48,448 bases of DNA from a virus. Positions 1-7,965 of the stretch are shown here, one piece after another. Numbering within the stretch: the stretch's first letter is position 1; each line of letters starts with the position of its first letter. The notes under the pieces are model-generated. The model was not told where the DNA came from. It worked only from the letters and a program-made list of their open reading frames with translations, and ran no database searches. The stretch lies in the IMG/VR virus record IMGVR_UViG_3300007511_000038, positions 1 through 48,448 of that record, one strand, 5' to 3'. The translations under genes and the position numbers were made by a program.

Positions 1-63
1 GTTTACGATTTATTTATTGATGACAAAAATATAAACGCAGAAACATTTTTTAATGGAGAATAA
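1..63 (+). CDS. C-terminal end of a gene truncated by the window start
   Basis: The first reading frame is open from base 1 to a TAA at 61-63 and would encode a 20-residue tail ending in NAETFFNGE. Its last codons (GGA GAA) double as the ribosome binding site of the next gene, whose ATG follows at 65, so the two genes look translationally coupled. Too little is present to name the product. The open frame is short enough to be chance, but the tight stop/SD/start arrangement matches the rest of this operon. Confidence 0.5.
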   Translation, partial: VYDLFIDDKNINAETFFNGE

Positions 64-64
64 A

Positions 65-382
65 ATGGATTTACAACACACAAAACTTTCAACAGAAGCA
101 ATGGGCGCGCTAATGATGTGCCTTCAAAAAAGTATTTTAGAGCAAACGGATATCGTTCCAATGCTGTTAAATTTAAAGTTCAAGGAAGCCGGCGGCGAAC
201 TATTCGTTCTCAACCCTCCCCTTGTGAAGTTTGGAGTAGAGGAGATCAGAGAGTCTACTTCCAATGCAGACTTCTCTTCTATGAACACTAAACAGCTTAA
301 AGCCATGGCAAAGCAACAGAATATTAAGGGATACAGTAAGATGAAAAAGACAGAGCTAGTCTCGGTCTTGAGTTCTAAATAA
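65..382 (+). CDS. Small protein with SAP/Rho-N-like C-terminus
   Basis: 105 residues. The N-terminal half (LSTEAMGALMMCLQKSILEQ) is predicted helical and resembles small conserved proteins I associate with T4-like phages of aquatic bacteria. The C-terminal 30 residues (LKAMAKQQNIKGYSKMKKTE) have the helix-extended-helix pattern of SAP or Rho-N-type nucleic-acid-binding domains: LKxMAKxxxIKGYSKMKKxELVxxL. I chose ATG 65 over ATG 53 because GGAGAA at 54-59 sits five bases upstream of 65 and no SD precedes 53. It heads a chain of overlapping genes leading to the late sigma factor, so a nucleic-acid-linked role is plausible but not shown. The start choice is fairly secure; the function is not. 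Confidence 0.75.
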   Translation: MDLQHTKLSTEAMGALMMCLQKSILEQTDIVPMLLNLKFKEAGGELFVLNPPLVKFGVEEIRESTSNADFSSMNTKQLKAMAKQQNIKGYSKMKKTELVSVLSSK

Positions 383-386
383 TAGA

Positions 387-644
387 ATGCCAATCTATTA
401 TTACAACTGCAAAAGCTGTAAAGAAGTCACAAAAGTTATGCACTCTATAACAGTGTGCTTAACTAATTGTGAGCATTGTGAGGAAAAGGACTCTCTAGTG
501 AGAGTTCCTTCACATTTTATTTCCTCTAGCAAACAAACCGGCTCCAAAGAGGCGGGCGATTTAGTTAAGGAAAAGATTGAAGAGTTCAAAAAAGATTTGG
601 ACGAGGAGAAAGAGAAGTTGAGATTAAAGGAATATGAAGCATGA
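387..644 (+). CDS. FmdB-like zinc-ribbon protein
   Basis: 85 residues. The N-terminus (MPIYYYNCKSCKEVTKV) followed by a second cysteine pair gives likely zinc ligands C8/C11 and C28/C31, with an extra C24 before the second pair. The aromatic Y-x-C-x2-C opening is the signature of the FmdB/CxxC-CxxC-SSSS zinc ribbons, and a serine cluster (SSSK) follows the ribbon as in that family. The last 35 residues are a charged helix (EKIEEFKKDLDEEKEKLRLK). Small zinc ribbons of this type recur in T4-like phages without a known function. The gene starts four bases after the previous stop and overlaps the next start in ATGA. Regulatory or protein-interaction function is inference. Confidence 0.8.
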   Translation: MPIYYYNCKSCKEVTKVMHSITVCLTNCEHCEEKDSLVRVPSHFISSSKQTGSKEAGDLVKEKIEEFKKDLDEEKEKLRLKEYEA

Positions 645-1000
645 GATACTTTTTAATAGGATCCGTGGTTCTTAACGCGGGGCTTTTAATGGCAGTGCTT
701 GGCGTCGTATACTTTTTCTTATATTTATCTATCCTGATTAATGTAGGTATGGGATGGTATATATATAATTTGATAGATAAAGTAGATTACGTCAATGAGG
801 ATGTAGAGAATATTTTATCTTCAGTTAATGGCTTATCAGACCACCTAGAAGCAATATATGAGCTGGAAATGTTCTATGGAGAGCCCGTTATACAAGCTTT
901 GATTGATCATATGAAAGACGTACAAGAAGAAATTCAATCTTATACAGAAAATAATAATATGGAAATTGTAGAAGAAGATGCCGAGAAAATCGAAGAATAA
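641..1000 (+). CDS. Small membrane protein with acidic cytoplasmic tail
   Basis: 119 residues. Two hydrophobic segments at about residues 3-22 and 24-44 suggest one or two membrane passes, followed by a long acidic helical region ending EEDAEKIEE. AAGGAA at 627-632 is a well spaced ribosome binding site, and the ATG overlaps the previous TGA. The last 23 bases overlap the start of the sigma factor gene, so translation of the two is probably coupled. I do not recognise a characterised family. Similar small membrane proteins near gene 55 exist in other T4-like phages by my recollection. No catalytic motif is visible. Confidence 0.75.
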   Translation: MRYFLIGSVVLNAGLLMAVLGVVYFFLYLSILINVGMGWYIYNLIDKVDYVNEDVENILSSVNGLSDHLEAIYELEMFYGEPVIQALIDHMKDVQEEIQSYTENNNMEIVEEDAEKIEE

Positions 1001-1658
1001 ATATTTTACCAAAGTTCACGAAGAAGCGATTATCAACTATACGTTAACGGAAGATAATAAAATTCGAACAGAACTATATATCGATTATATCGAGCCGGCT
1101 TTTAACGAAATGGTAGATAAGATAGTCTACACATATAAATTTACAACTCTTCCGAATATTGATGTCCTTAAAGAAGACTGTAAAATTTGGTTAACTACTA
1201 TTCTTGATAAGTTCGACCCACAAAAGAATTCAAAGGCATTCTCGTATTTCAGTGTTATTACGAAAAATTGGTTTATACATAAAGTTAAGAAAACCAGCAA
1301 AGACATAAAAAGAGAAGCACAAATTGATGAAGTTGCCGGCGAAGTTGTGCAAAAACATTTGTCTACAGTCAACCCCTACGAATCAGATCGTGATAAATTC
1401 GAATTTTGGCAACATTTATTCGCAGAGATCGATAGTTGGGACAAATTAAAATTAAAAGAAAATGAAAAAAAGGTACTTCAAGCTATAAAAATACTTTTCG
1501 AGTCGATCGATGAAATTGAGATTTTTAATAAAAAAGCTATTTACCTGTATATAAGAGAGATTACAGGGCTCAATACAAAACAGATTGTCAACAATCTTAA
1601 TAAGATTAGAACAAAGTACAGACAATTTAAAAAAAATTGGGATGAAGCTAAATTATGA
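978..1658 (+). CDS. 55: Late transcription sigma factor, T4 gp55-like
   Basis: 226 residues, longer than T4 gp55 (185). gp55 replaces the host sigma subunit on RNA polymerase and recognises the short late promoter (consensus TATAAATA), normally with gp33 and the sliding clamp. Here the segment DPQKNSKAFSYFSVITKNWF (about residues 80-99) corresponds to the sigma region 2 helix of gp55 proteins (KF.P...P.AFsYFt.I..n.fi). The N-terminal basic start MPRKSKNKYF and a helical C-terminal extension rich in Lys/Asn are also seen. The C-terminus ends basic (RTKYRQFKKNWDEAKL) and I see no hydrophobic-acidic clamp-binding tail of the kind reported for T4 gp55; the next gene has one. The gene overlaps its neighbours at both ends. 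Confidence 0.9.
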   Translation: MPRKSKNKYFTKVHEEAIINYTLTEDNKIRTELYIDYIEPAFNEMVDKIVYTYKFTTLPNIDVLKEDCKIWLTTILDKFDPQKNSKAFSYFSVITKNWFIHKVKKTSKDIKREAQIDEVAGEVVQKHLSTVNPYESDRDKFEFWQHLFAEIDSWDKLKLKENEKKVLQAIKILFESIDEIEIFNKKAIYLYIREITGLNTKQIVNNLNKIRTKYRQFKKNWDEAKL

Positions 1659-1948
1659 AAAAGCTAGAAAAATACCTTAACAGTGCGGTCGAAAATATAA
1701 AAAACGATAGGGCCATGGCATTAACACTACTAACAGATGTCATGAGAAACATTAATGCCGGCCATCAACACAAAGAATTAGGTCAAGTAGCTTCGAAGTA
1801 TTTAGAGACTCTTCAACGCTCTAATGAACAATTAGTTAAAGTATCAGCCTTGTTACAGAAATCAAATCCTGAATTTTCTGGATTTTCTGGAGCAGAGAAA
1901 GAGAATATCTATGATTTATTAGAGGCAGAAGAAGAAGATGACGCGTGA
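1655..1948 (+). CDS. Small helical protein with hydrophobic-acidic tail, possible late co-activator
   Basis: 97 residues, predicted all-helical, starting in the ATGA overlap of the sigma factor stop. Helices span roughly residues 3-30 and 38-68; the C-terminus is ENIYDLLEAEEEDDA, a short hydrophobic stretch followed by acids. Such a tail resembles the sliding-clamp-binding ends of T4 gp33 and gp55. Its position immediately after gene 55, and the absence of such a tail on this gp55, make a gp33-like co-activator an attractive but unproven reading. The sequence body does not look like gp33 to me. It overlaps the next gene by 11 bases. Confidence 0.75.
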   Translation: MKKLEKYLNSAVENIKNDRAMALTLLTDVMRNINAGHQHKELGQVASKYLETLQRSNEQLVKVSALLQKSNPEFSGFSGAEKENIYDLLEAEEEDDA

Positions 1949-4900
1949 TTTTGATCCATTAAATGATTTTGCTTACGGTGATTTAAATCCCCTAGAGAGA
2001 AACCCGGCCCAGAGGTATAAGCCAGGAAGTACTTCCGCGGTCGGTGCTCTAAGAGAAGTTAGCACTAAACAATATGAATCGAATACTCTTCTTGGCACGG
2101 GGCCCTATAAAGCTATTTGTTTACGGATTGAATCTGCAGCATACGGAGCAGAAACTCATGGCGGCGCGCTGTCACAAGTAAGCTGGTTGGATAGAATATA
2201 TTCTCCACAAGACTTGCCAGTGCCAGATATGTTCATAGAAATCAAAGCTCTCATCCCAGAAATTCACGGGTCTATGTATCCAACTCCTACGTCGCTGGGG
2301 CAGAATGGAGAACCAGATAATATAGCTATAAATAAATTTCCTACTTTTACAGCCAAAAGCAGAGACGTTGTTCTTCACGGAATTCCAAAACCAGGAGATA
2401 TTGTTTGGGTCGATTTTGGAAATAGAAAAACACTAAAAGATCCGATTTATTTAGGCCCTCTAAATTCCCAGCTAATGGAGACCATCACCGAGATCGCCGC
2501 TAGCGTAGCCTTCCAGTGCGGTGGCGGATTAAATATGCTACCATCTTCGGGAGACTCTTTGCGGTCTCCTCTTGGCACTAAAGAGACTGCAGAATCCGTT
2601 GGTAAGGTTGGCCCCAAAATGGCTCCAACTTTTAAACCCATTTCAATTCAGGAAGCCAAAGGGAAAATTCCCCAAGGGAAGGGGATGTTTTTTGGTAATT
2701 ACTCGCCGTCATTAGATATTCTTAAGTATGCCCCTGTCGCGACTGCCAAGAAAGCCGGCTTAAGCTGGGTAGCTATTAAGGCCGCACAGGTCATGAGAAG
2801 CGGAAAAATTCTGATTCAAGATAGAGATAAGTTAAAATCTGCAATTGATGTATACCATAAAAATGGAATTAGATGTTATATTTGGGGTTGGCCGGCCATT
2901 AAAACTGCAAATCGCCACGGGAAAGCTTTTAATACTAGCAAGTTTCTGGCCACATCGTTCGCCGTAGGAGATCCGGAAGATATTTTTATTAAAGAGATTA
3001 TTAAAAGTGCAACCGAGTGTGGAGCACTTGGCATTATAGCAGATCCGGAAGAGGACACTTATGTCAAGCCAACGACAGATACAGACTTTCCAAATAGCAA
3101 GGGCGAAGGACCCTCTAAAGAAGCCATCGAAAGATCTAAATACTTAGCCAATAATTTAAGCGCGCAATGTAAAAAATATGGACTAAGTTTAGGTTGTACT
3201 ACTGTACCGATCATACGAGCTTCAAATCCCATACAGCCTTGGGCAAAGGTTAGTGACTTTGCAATACCGCAGACATATTCAGCTTCTAAGTTTTATAATA
3301 CTCAAGAACATTGGACCAATAGTTATAACACTTTTAAAAAACTTGGATTTAAAAATATTATAGCCGGCATGGGCGCCTATGATGTAGGCTCGAAAGGAAG
3401 CGCTAAATATACAAAAACAGCAAATAGAATGAGATGGGAGCTTCACGCGGCTTATGGAAATATTACAGGTGGAGAGAAAATTGCATGGGCAAACGCAATC
3501 GTATGGTGGGAATGGGCTCATCTAAAGCATCATGATAGGTGGTCTGTTGTTGCAGAGCTAGGAAATCCAAACGGAAAAGATGAAGCGTCGCCAGACTCGG
3601 TTGAGCAAACGGTATCTCCGCCTATTAAAGATTCCGAGGGAAACTCTGGCGAAGGTACTTCTACTGTTGTTGTATCCACAGGCCCGACACTATCAGACAC
3701 ACCAAAAACGGAAGAAAAGGAAAGTAGTTCAGAAGTTGTAGAAGAATCGAAACCAGAAGATAAAAAATCATCCTCTGAAAAGACGATGGAATTAATGGAG
3801 CGCGCGTCAAAGGGCCCGGGCGGCACGCCTAGAAATTTTGAAGAAATACCACTGACGGATGAAGAAATCTGGAAACTAGCAATTCCGCCCCTAACAAAAA
3901 CTATGTTCGAAGGCAAGCGCGCGATGGCCAGTGCACAGACCGAAGTCGGCAGAAGAGAAGCGAAATGGCTTGAAGATACTAAAGCAGATATTAAAAGACG
4001 ATTGTTAGAATTTGCCGGTAAAAGTGATAAAGAAAAAGAAATTATTATATTAGAAGACAAATTGTTATCACTTAAAAAGAAAAAGAAATTTTTCGAGGAA
4101 GCCGTTAAGAATTCTCTTACCGAGGATGCAAAACGACAAAACACTTTAGTTCTAGCAAAAGTAAAAAACTTAATTAAAGTGACAGAAGAAAGTATTAAAG
4201 GGCTTAGTGAAGAAATTAAATCCGCCGGCCAAGCAAATGCTTCTACCCCTTCACAAACTGTCAATTGTGTTCCTGGTGCCGGCCCCGGGCCAGGAACACC
4301 CGGAGGCCCCGGCGACCCCGGCGTTAATCCTTACTCTCCTACCGCTCTTGCTCCATTTCCAAAATCGTCATTCCCAACGGCTACTAACGATAGTCTGGCA
4401 TTAGCAACTCCAGTGGATGAGAATCCGGGAAGACTTGGCAAAAAGTTTAAAGAAGGCATAACTCAGGTTATGATACATCAAAGTGGTAATCACACAGTAA
4501 AGGGAACTATGAGATCTCTACTCATGAAGAAGAAAGACGGCCAGCCGGCTCCATGTTCTGTACATTTTACTTGCGATTTAGATGGCAAAGTTAGACAACA
4601 CCTTCCTTTGGATACTATAGGTATTCATGCGAAGGGTCACAATCACATATCTATTGGTGTAGAAATGATTACTAGATATTTACCGGATTATCAAAGCTAC
4701 AGTCGTCCGGCAAATCAACCTGTTGTTAGCGGCGCTCAATTTCACAAAGGTTGGGTACCCAAGAAGTCCGGCAAAGGAATTCGGGTTGATCGCCGCCGGG
4801 ACGACGGCCGCTTTCGTCTGCCATCGCAAGCAGGGATGGAAGGGTGTTACCAGTTATCTAAATGGCTAGCCACAAAAATTGCAACCATTCCATGGAATGT

Positions 4901-5228
4901 TCTTGGCGATGAAGATAAGGGATTCTCTTGGTACGCGGCTGGCAAACTATCTCCAAAAAAATTTGAACACGGAGTAACAAGCCATTCCAGAAGTCAGAAA
5001 GATCGCGCGGACGGAATATTCACTGAGCATTATATAGCTTGTAGAAAAAACGGATGCTCTCCTGCAGATGCTTTTAATAGAACAATGGCCGCGGCCCAAA
5101 TGCCTAAAAATCCTTATGGCGCTACATTCACAAACATACATAAGCCGGGAGTGCCTTATAAGAAGTACGTACCCACTGATGCTAATAAGGCATGGTTTGA
5201 GGGCAAAACCAAAAAGAAGAAAGCATAA
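1938..5228 (+). CDS. Multidomain baseplate cell-wall hydrolase: OB-like, TIM-barrel-like and zinc amidase domains
   Basis: 1096 residues. Residues about 55-175 look like a gp5-type baseplate OB region (KPGDIVWVDFGNRKTLKDPI). Residues about 248-545 form an alternating strand/helix pattern typical of a TIM-barrel glycosidase: WVAIKA, GIRCYIWGW, LGIIADPEED (D369, E371, E372 are candidate acids), FAIPQTYS, IVWWEWAHL (E525). A Ser/Glu-rich linker (about 548-615) and a charged coiled coil (about 650-765) follow, then a Gly/Pro linker at 778-797. Residues about 838-1030 are an amidase_2-type N-acetylmuramoyl-L-alanine amidase: MIHQSG (H847), SVHFTCD, GIHAKG (H897), IGVEM and SHSRSQKDRADG (H1016, K1021) match the zinc and catalytic positions. 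It likely digests peptidoglycan during entry, as T4 gp5 lysozyme does. The TIM-barrel activity is inference. Confidence 0.85.
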   Translation: MTRDFDPLNDFAYGDLNPLERNPAQRYKPGSTSAVGALREVSTKQYESNTLLGTGPYKAICLRIESAAYGAETHGGALSQVSWLDRIYSPQDLPVPDMFIEIKALIPEIHGSMYPTPTSLGQNGEPDNIAINKFPTFTAKSRDVVLHGIPKPGDIVWVDFGNRKTLKDPIYLGPLNSQLMETITEIAASVAFQCGGGLNMLPSSGDSLRSPLGTKETAESVGKVGPKMAPTFKPISIQEAKGKIPQGKGMFFGNYSPSLDILKYAPVATAKKAGLSWVAIKAAQVMRSGKILIQDRDKLKSAIDVYHKNGIRCYIWGWPAIKTANRHGKAFNTSKFLATSFAVGDPEDIFIKEIIKSATECGALGIIADPEEDTYVKPTTDTDFPNSKGEGPSKEAIERSKYLANNLSAQCKKYGLSLGCTTVPIIRASNPIQPWAKVSDFAIPQTYSASKFYNTQEHWTNSYNTFKKLGFKNIIAGMGAYDVGSKGSAKYTKTANRMRWELHAAYGNITGGEKIAWANAIVWWEWAHLKHHDRWSVVAELGNPNGKDEASPDSVEQTVSPPIKDSEGNSGEGTSTVVVSTGPTLSDTPKTEEKESSSEVVEESKPEDKKSSSEKTMELMERASKGPGGTPRNFEEIPLTDEEIWKLAIPPLTKTMFEGKRAMASAQTEVGRREAKWLEDTKADIKRRLLEFAGKSDKEKEIIILEDKLLSLKKKKKFFEEAVKNSLTEDAKRQNTLVLAKVKNLIKVTEESIKGLSEEIKSAGQANASTPSQTVNCVPGAGPGPGTPGGPGDPGVNPYSPTALAPFPKSSFPTATNDSLALATPVDENPGRLGKKFKEGITQVMIHQSGNHTVKGTMRSLLMKKKDGQPAPCSVHFTCDLDGKVRQHLPLDTIGIHAKGHNHISIGVEMITRYLPDYQSYSRPANQPVVSGAQFHKGWVPKKSGKGIRVDRRRDDGRFRLPSQAGMEGCYQLSKWLATKIATIPWNVLGDEDKGFSWYAAGKLSPKKFEHGVTSHSRSQKDRADGIFTEHYIACRKNGCSPADAFNRTMAAAQMPKNPYGATFTNIHKPGVPYKKYVPTDANKAWFEGKTKKKKA
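4267..4299 (+). repeat. Perfect 10-base inverted repeat in the Gly/Pro linker
   Basis: GTGTTCCTGG at 4267-4276 pairs perfectly with CCAGGAACAC at 4290-4299 around a 13-base GC-rich loop. It lies inside the coding sequence where the amidase domain is joined by a Gly/Pro linker. No T-run follows, so it is not a Rho-independent terminator. Confidence 0.7.
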
Positions 5229-5242
5229 AATAGGATTTTAAT

Positions 5243-6286
5243 ATGAGCGAATTCGATAAAAAAACACCAGAAGAGCAACAAGCAATTATAGAGGCCTCCA
5301 CGGAGGATAGCAGTTCCGGTAGTATCTTTAGTATTTTTGGCGCCTCGCCAGCGACCCAGAGAATTAAAAAAGACGCTGTTGACAGAAGCAAGCTGTCTAG
5401 ACGTCGCAAAAGATATCTTGAAAAAACTGAAGGAACGACTGCTGCAGGCCGCGGCCTATATGGTGAAGAGAGCATTGAGCCAGATCCGCCTAGAACTCAA
5501 ACTTCATCTGAGACCGTCCGGAAAAAAGGCGGCGCGTACCATGTGATGGGCCGCGACCGACCCGGTAGTCGCAAAAGCGGCTACGGAGGTAAGGGTGATA
5601 CGCAGTGCGCCTCTATAGATCTGTATGTGGGCCCGCAGGGGGCAGACGTCGCAGAGGAAGATCCAACTACCGGCGAGAGCATAATGGTAGATCCAGACTT
5701 TACAAAAGACGCCGCAAGAATCTATATGTCTCAGAAAACAGACATAGACGACAATTTCGGATTGTGCCACGGATCCGTAGGGTGCCCGCCGGCCAAGTCT
5801 GCAGTGGGAATCAAGGCAGACGGCGTAAGAATGATCGGAAGAGAAGGAATTAAACTAGTAACAGCTACAGACGCGAGAAACTCACAAGGTGTTCTTGTAG
5901 ATGTTCCAGCTGGAATTGATTTAATAGCCGGAAATGATGATAGGGATCTACAACCTTTAGTTAAAGGGAGTAATTTATCTTTTGCCTTAGCAGAACTATC
6001 AGATGTTGTTAATTCTTTAAACGGAATATTAACAGGATTTTTGAATGAACAAATGGAGTTTAATCAACATGTTATGTTACACACCCATAACTCTCCCTTC
6101 TTTGGACTTCCCACTCTCCAATCAATAACACTAGGCCCTCCGGCCATGAAAACATTTTCTAGAAACCTCATGGTTCATCTTAGGGATTGCGCAGCTAACA
6201 AGGCTACTTTAAAAAATTGGATTTTTAACTACTGTAATCCAGCCGGCAAAAAATATTTTTGTAGTAGAAGTAACAAAACTAACTAG
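5243..6286 (+). CDS. Virion protein, probable baseplate spike-associated
   Basis: 347 residues. The first 95 residues are polar and basic (LSRRRKRYLEK) and look disordered. Residues about 115-215 contain short regular beta motifs: SIDLYVGPQG, ARIYMSQKTDIDDNFGL, SAVGIKADGVRMIGREGIKL. Such repeated A-x-x-hydrophobic-K strands are typical of phage spike or needle-type beta structures that follow an OB domain. Residues 240-270 are helical, followed by a His-containing segment (HVMLHTHNSPFFG, H277/H280/H282). It sits directly after the hydrolase with OB-like region, so a spike or hub partner is a reasonable guess. No enzyme motif is seen. Family name not known to me. Confidence 0.7.
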   Translation: MSEFDKKTPEEQQAIIEASTEDSSSGSIFSIFGASPATQRIKKDAVDRSKLSRRRKRYLEKTEGTTAAGRGLYGEESIEPDPPRTQTSSETVRKKGGAYHVMGRDRPGSRKSGYGGKGDTQCASIDLYVGPQGADVAEEDPTTGESIMVDPDFTKDAARIYMSQKTDIDDNFGLCHGSVGCPPAKSAVGIKADGVRMIGREGIKLVTATDARNSQGVLVDVPAGIDLIAGNDDRDLQPLVKGSNLSFALAELSDVVNSLNGILTGFLNEQMEFNQHVMLHTHNSPFFGLPTLQSITLGPPAMKTFSRNLMVHLRDCAANKATLKNWIFNYCNPAGKKYFCSRSNKTN

Positions 6287-6294
6287 AGAAAAAT

Positions 6295-7965
6295 ATGGCA
6301 CTAATACCAATTAAAGTCAGTTCTCATTCCGAGAACAAAAAATACGCAGATCCTGAAGTTTCCCCGCCTGTGGAGCGAGCCAAAGGTGCATGTTTCAGTA
6401 AAGCTGCAAGAAATTATCTTAAGCAAAAAGCTTATAGAAATCAGTATCTTGCAGAAGGAGAAGATTTTGAATATTCAGATGAGCTTGTTGAGAGTCTCAA
6501 GTCTTATTTAAATTCTCCACCACTTTATACTGATGCAGATATAATTGGTAACGTTGATTTTTACGATAAAGTTTTAAATGCTGTTTTCGTTGGTGTAGAT
6601 GGATATGAGGAAGGAGATATCTTAAACGCAACATTTAAAATTAGCAGTGAAGTATTTAGAAGCTTTCTAGGAGAGCAGGGGATTATAACTATAAAAGAGC
6701 CCGATCCTCCTCCTGCAGAAAAGCCCGCGGCCACATCAGAATCCTTCCATACCGTTGTAATAAGCCAGACTGGCATGCGCCTAGGTCTGCGAGACACGCC
6801 CGGTCAAGTGGGCTTGGAGAAGGGAGACCTGTTTTCTCCTGACGGAAAATCGAATTTATCGGATGTCCCTGTGGGCTCAGGAGGCGTCGGCGCTTTAAGA
6901 GGGCGCTTACCCATAGGTACCAAAGTTAAAGTGCTTCAGATAGGCAGCGGAGCAGGAGGAGCTTGGTCTCAAGTAGAAGTGTTAGATAGCTCTGACGCCA
7001 CACAAAACGGCAAGATAGGATTTGTTGATGCGTTTTATATAAAGCAACTTACGTCATCTGGGCAAGAGAAACTTCAAACGACTTCAGAAACTACAGCCGC
7101 GCCAGGAACAGTATTAGAAGTGGAAGATATGGTAATGGAGCAGCCTCCTATTCATATCGACGGAGAAGAATATAATTCACTTTCCAGTTATGTATCTTCT
7201 ATGGAGCCAACTCAGCTGTGGAGAGATCGACCCTCCTTATTGCCTTATAAGAATGACAAAGAGAAGAGGTTCGAGATGATGGTGGAGCTAGATTATTTTC
7301 CAGAAGTCGCGAAAAAGTCTGAAGGCGGTGAGGGGATTGAGTCTTACCAAGATGGAAAACTTCAAGAAGCTAGAACGGTAGCGATCAGAAGTTTATTACA
7401 GTATTATAATAGAAAATCAGATGACAATCGTGTCTATGAATTAATTACCACATATCAAAACGGCCCATATGATAATCACTTAGTGCAAGAACTAGAGTTT
7501 TATTCAGATGATAACCCTGAAAACCAGAAGGTCCAGTACTGGATGGCTATTCCGTATAGGTTTTTTGATCCACGAGTCCACCCTCCGGCCGTAGATTTGC
7601 CAATTAAAGAACTTATTAAAGCAGGCATGGTAAAACACCAGCTGGTTTTTAATGTTAAAGAGATCGAAGAGAGAATAAATAAATTAAAAACAATATTACA
7701 CGACACTATTAAGCCAGGAATGGATAGTTATAACGGCACTATTGAAAATGCACCGGATATAGAATTCCAAATTACAATGCTTGATGGTTTTATTTCCGCT
7801 ATGAGAGAGCACTTTTTTGAAAATGGCGTAAAATGGAGAGATGATGAAGAAGTCTGGTGGACAGATTTGGTTGAACTTGGTCTAGACAGCGATTTAAAAG
7901 TGGTTTATATAAAGTTTGGACCACAGGATGGAGAGACCGGTCAATGGAGACTTGGTGACGAATAA
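6295..7965 (+). CDS. Virion protein with SH3-like domain
   Basis: 556 residues. After an N-terminal region of about 130 residues and a Pro-rich linker (PDPPPAEKPAA), residues about 150-252 form a bacterial-SH3-like unit: TGMRLGLRDTPG, LPIGTKVKVLQIGSG, AWSQVEVLD, GKIGFVDAFYIK. This pattern (MxLRxxP, GTxVxVL, WxxVxV, GxVxxxYI) is that of SH3b modules, which often bind peptidoglycan or stabilise virion proteins. The remaining 300 residues are mixed alpha/beta with no motif I recognise. It follows the spike-like protein by eight bases and shares a one-base stop/start overlap (TAATG) with the next gene. Structural role is inferred from context. Confidence 0.7.
   Translation: MALIPIKVSSHSENKKYADPEVSPPVERAKGACFSKAARNYLKQKAYRNQYLAEGEDFEYSDELVESLKSYLNSPPLYTDADIIGNVDFYDKVLNAVFVGVDGYEEGDILNATFKISSEVFRSFLGEQGIITIKEPDPPPAEKPAATSESFHTVVISQTGMRLGLRDTPGQVGLEKGDLFSPDGKSNLSDVPVGSGGVGALRGRLPIGTKVKVLQIGSGAGGAWSQVEVLDSSDATQNGKIGFVDAFYIKQLTSSGQEKLQTTSETTAAPGTVLEVEDMVMEQPPIHIDGEEYNSLSSYVSSMEPTQLWRDRPSLLPYKNDKEKRFEMMVELDYFPEVAKKSEGGEGIESYQDGKLQEARTVAIRSLLQYYNRKSDDNRVYELITTYQNGPYDNHLVQELEFYSDDNPENQKVQYWMAIPYRFFDPRVHPPAVDLPIKELIKAGMVKHQLVFNVKEIEERINKLKTILHDTIKPGMDSYNGTIENAPDIEFQITMLDGFISAMREHFFENGVKWRDDEEVWWTDLVELGLDSDLKVVYIKFGPQDGETGQWRLGDE

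Noticed and set aside
53-64. ATG 53 as start of the first full gene
   Set aside because: No SD precedes it; the GGAGAA following it is well placed for ATG 65.
2327-2334. Exact TATAAATA late-promoter consensus
   Set aside because: It lies inside the hydrolase coding region; in AT-rich DNA such matches (also 12461-12468) are expected by chance and no gene start follows.
3530-4264. 244-codon minus-strand frame in the hydrolase gene
   Set aside because: It lies opposite the Ser/Glu linker and coiled coil of a well supported + strand gene; Ser/Phe-rich composition is that of an antisense shadow.
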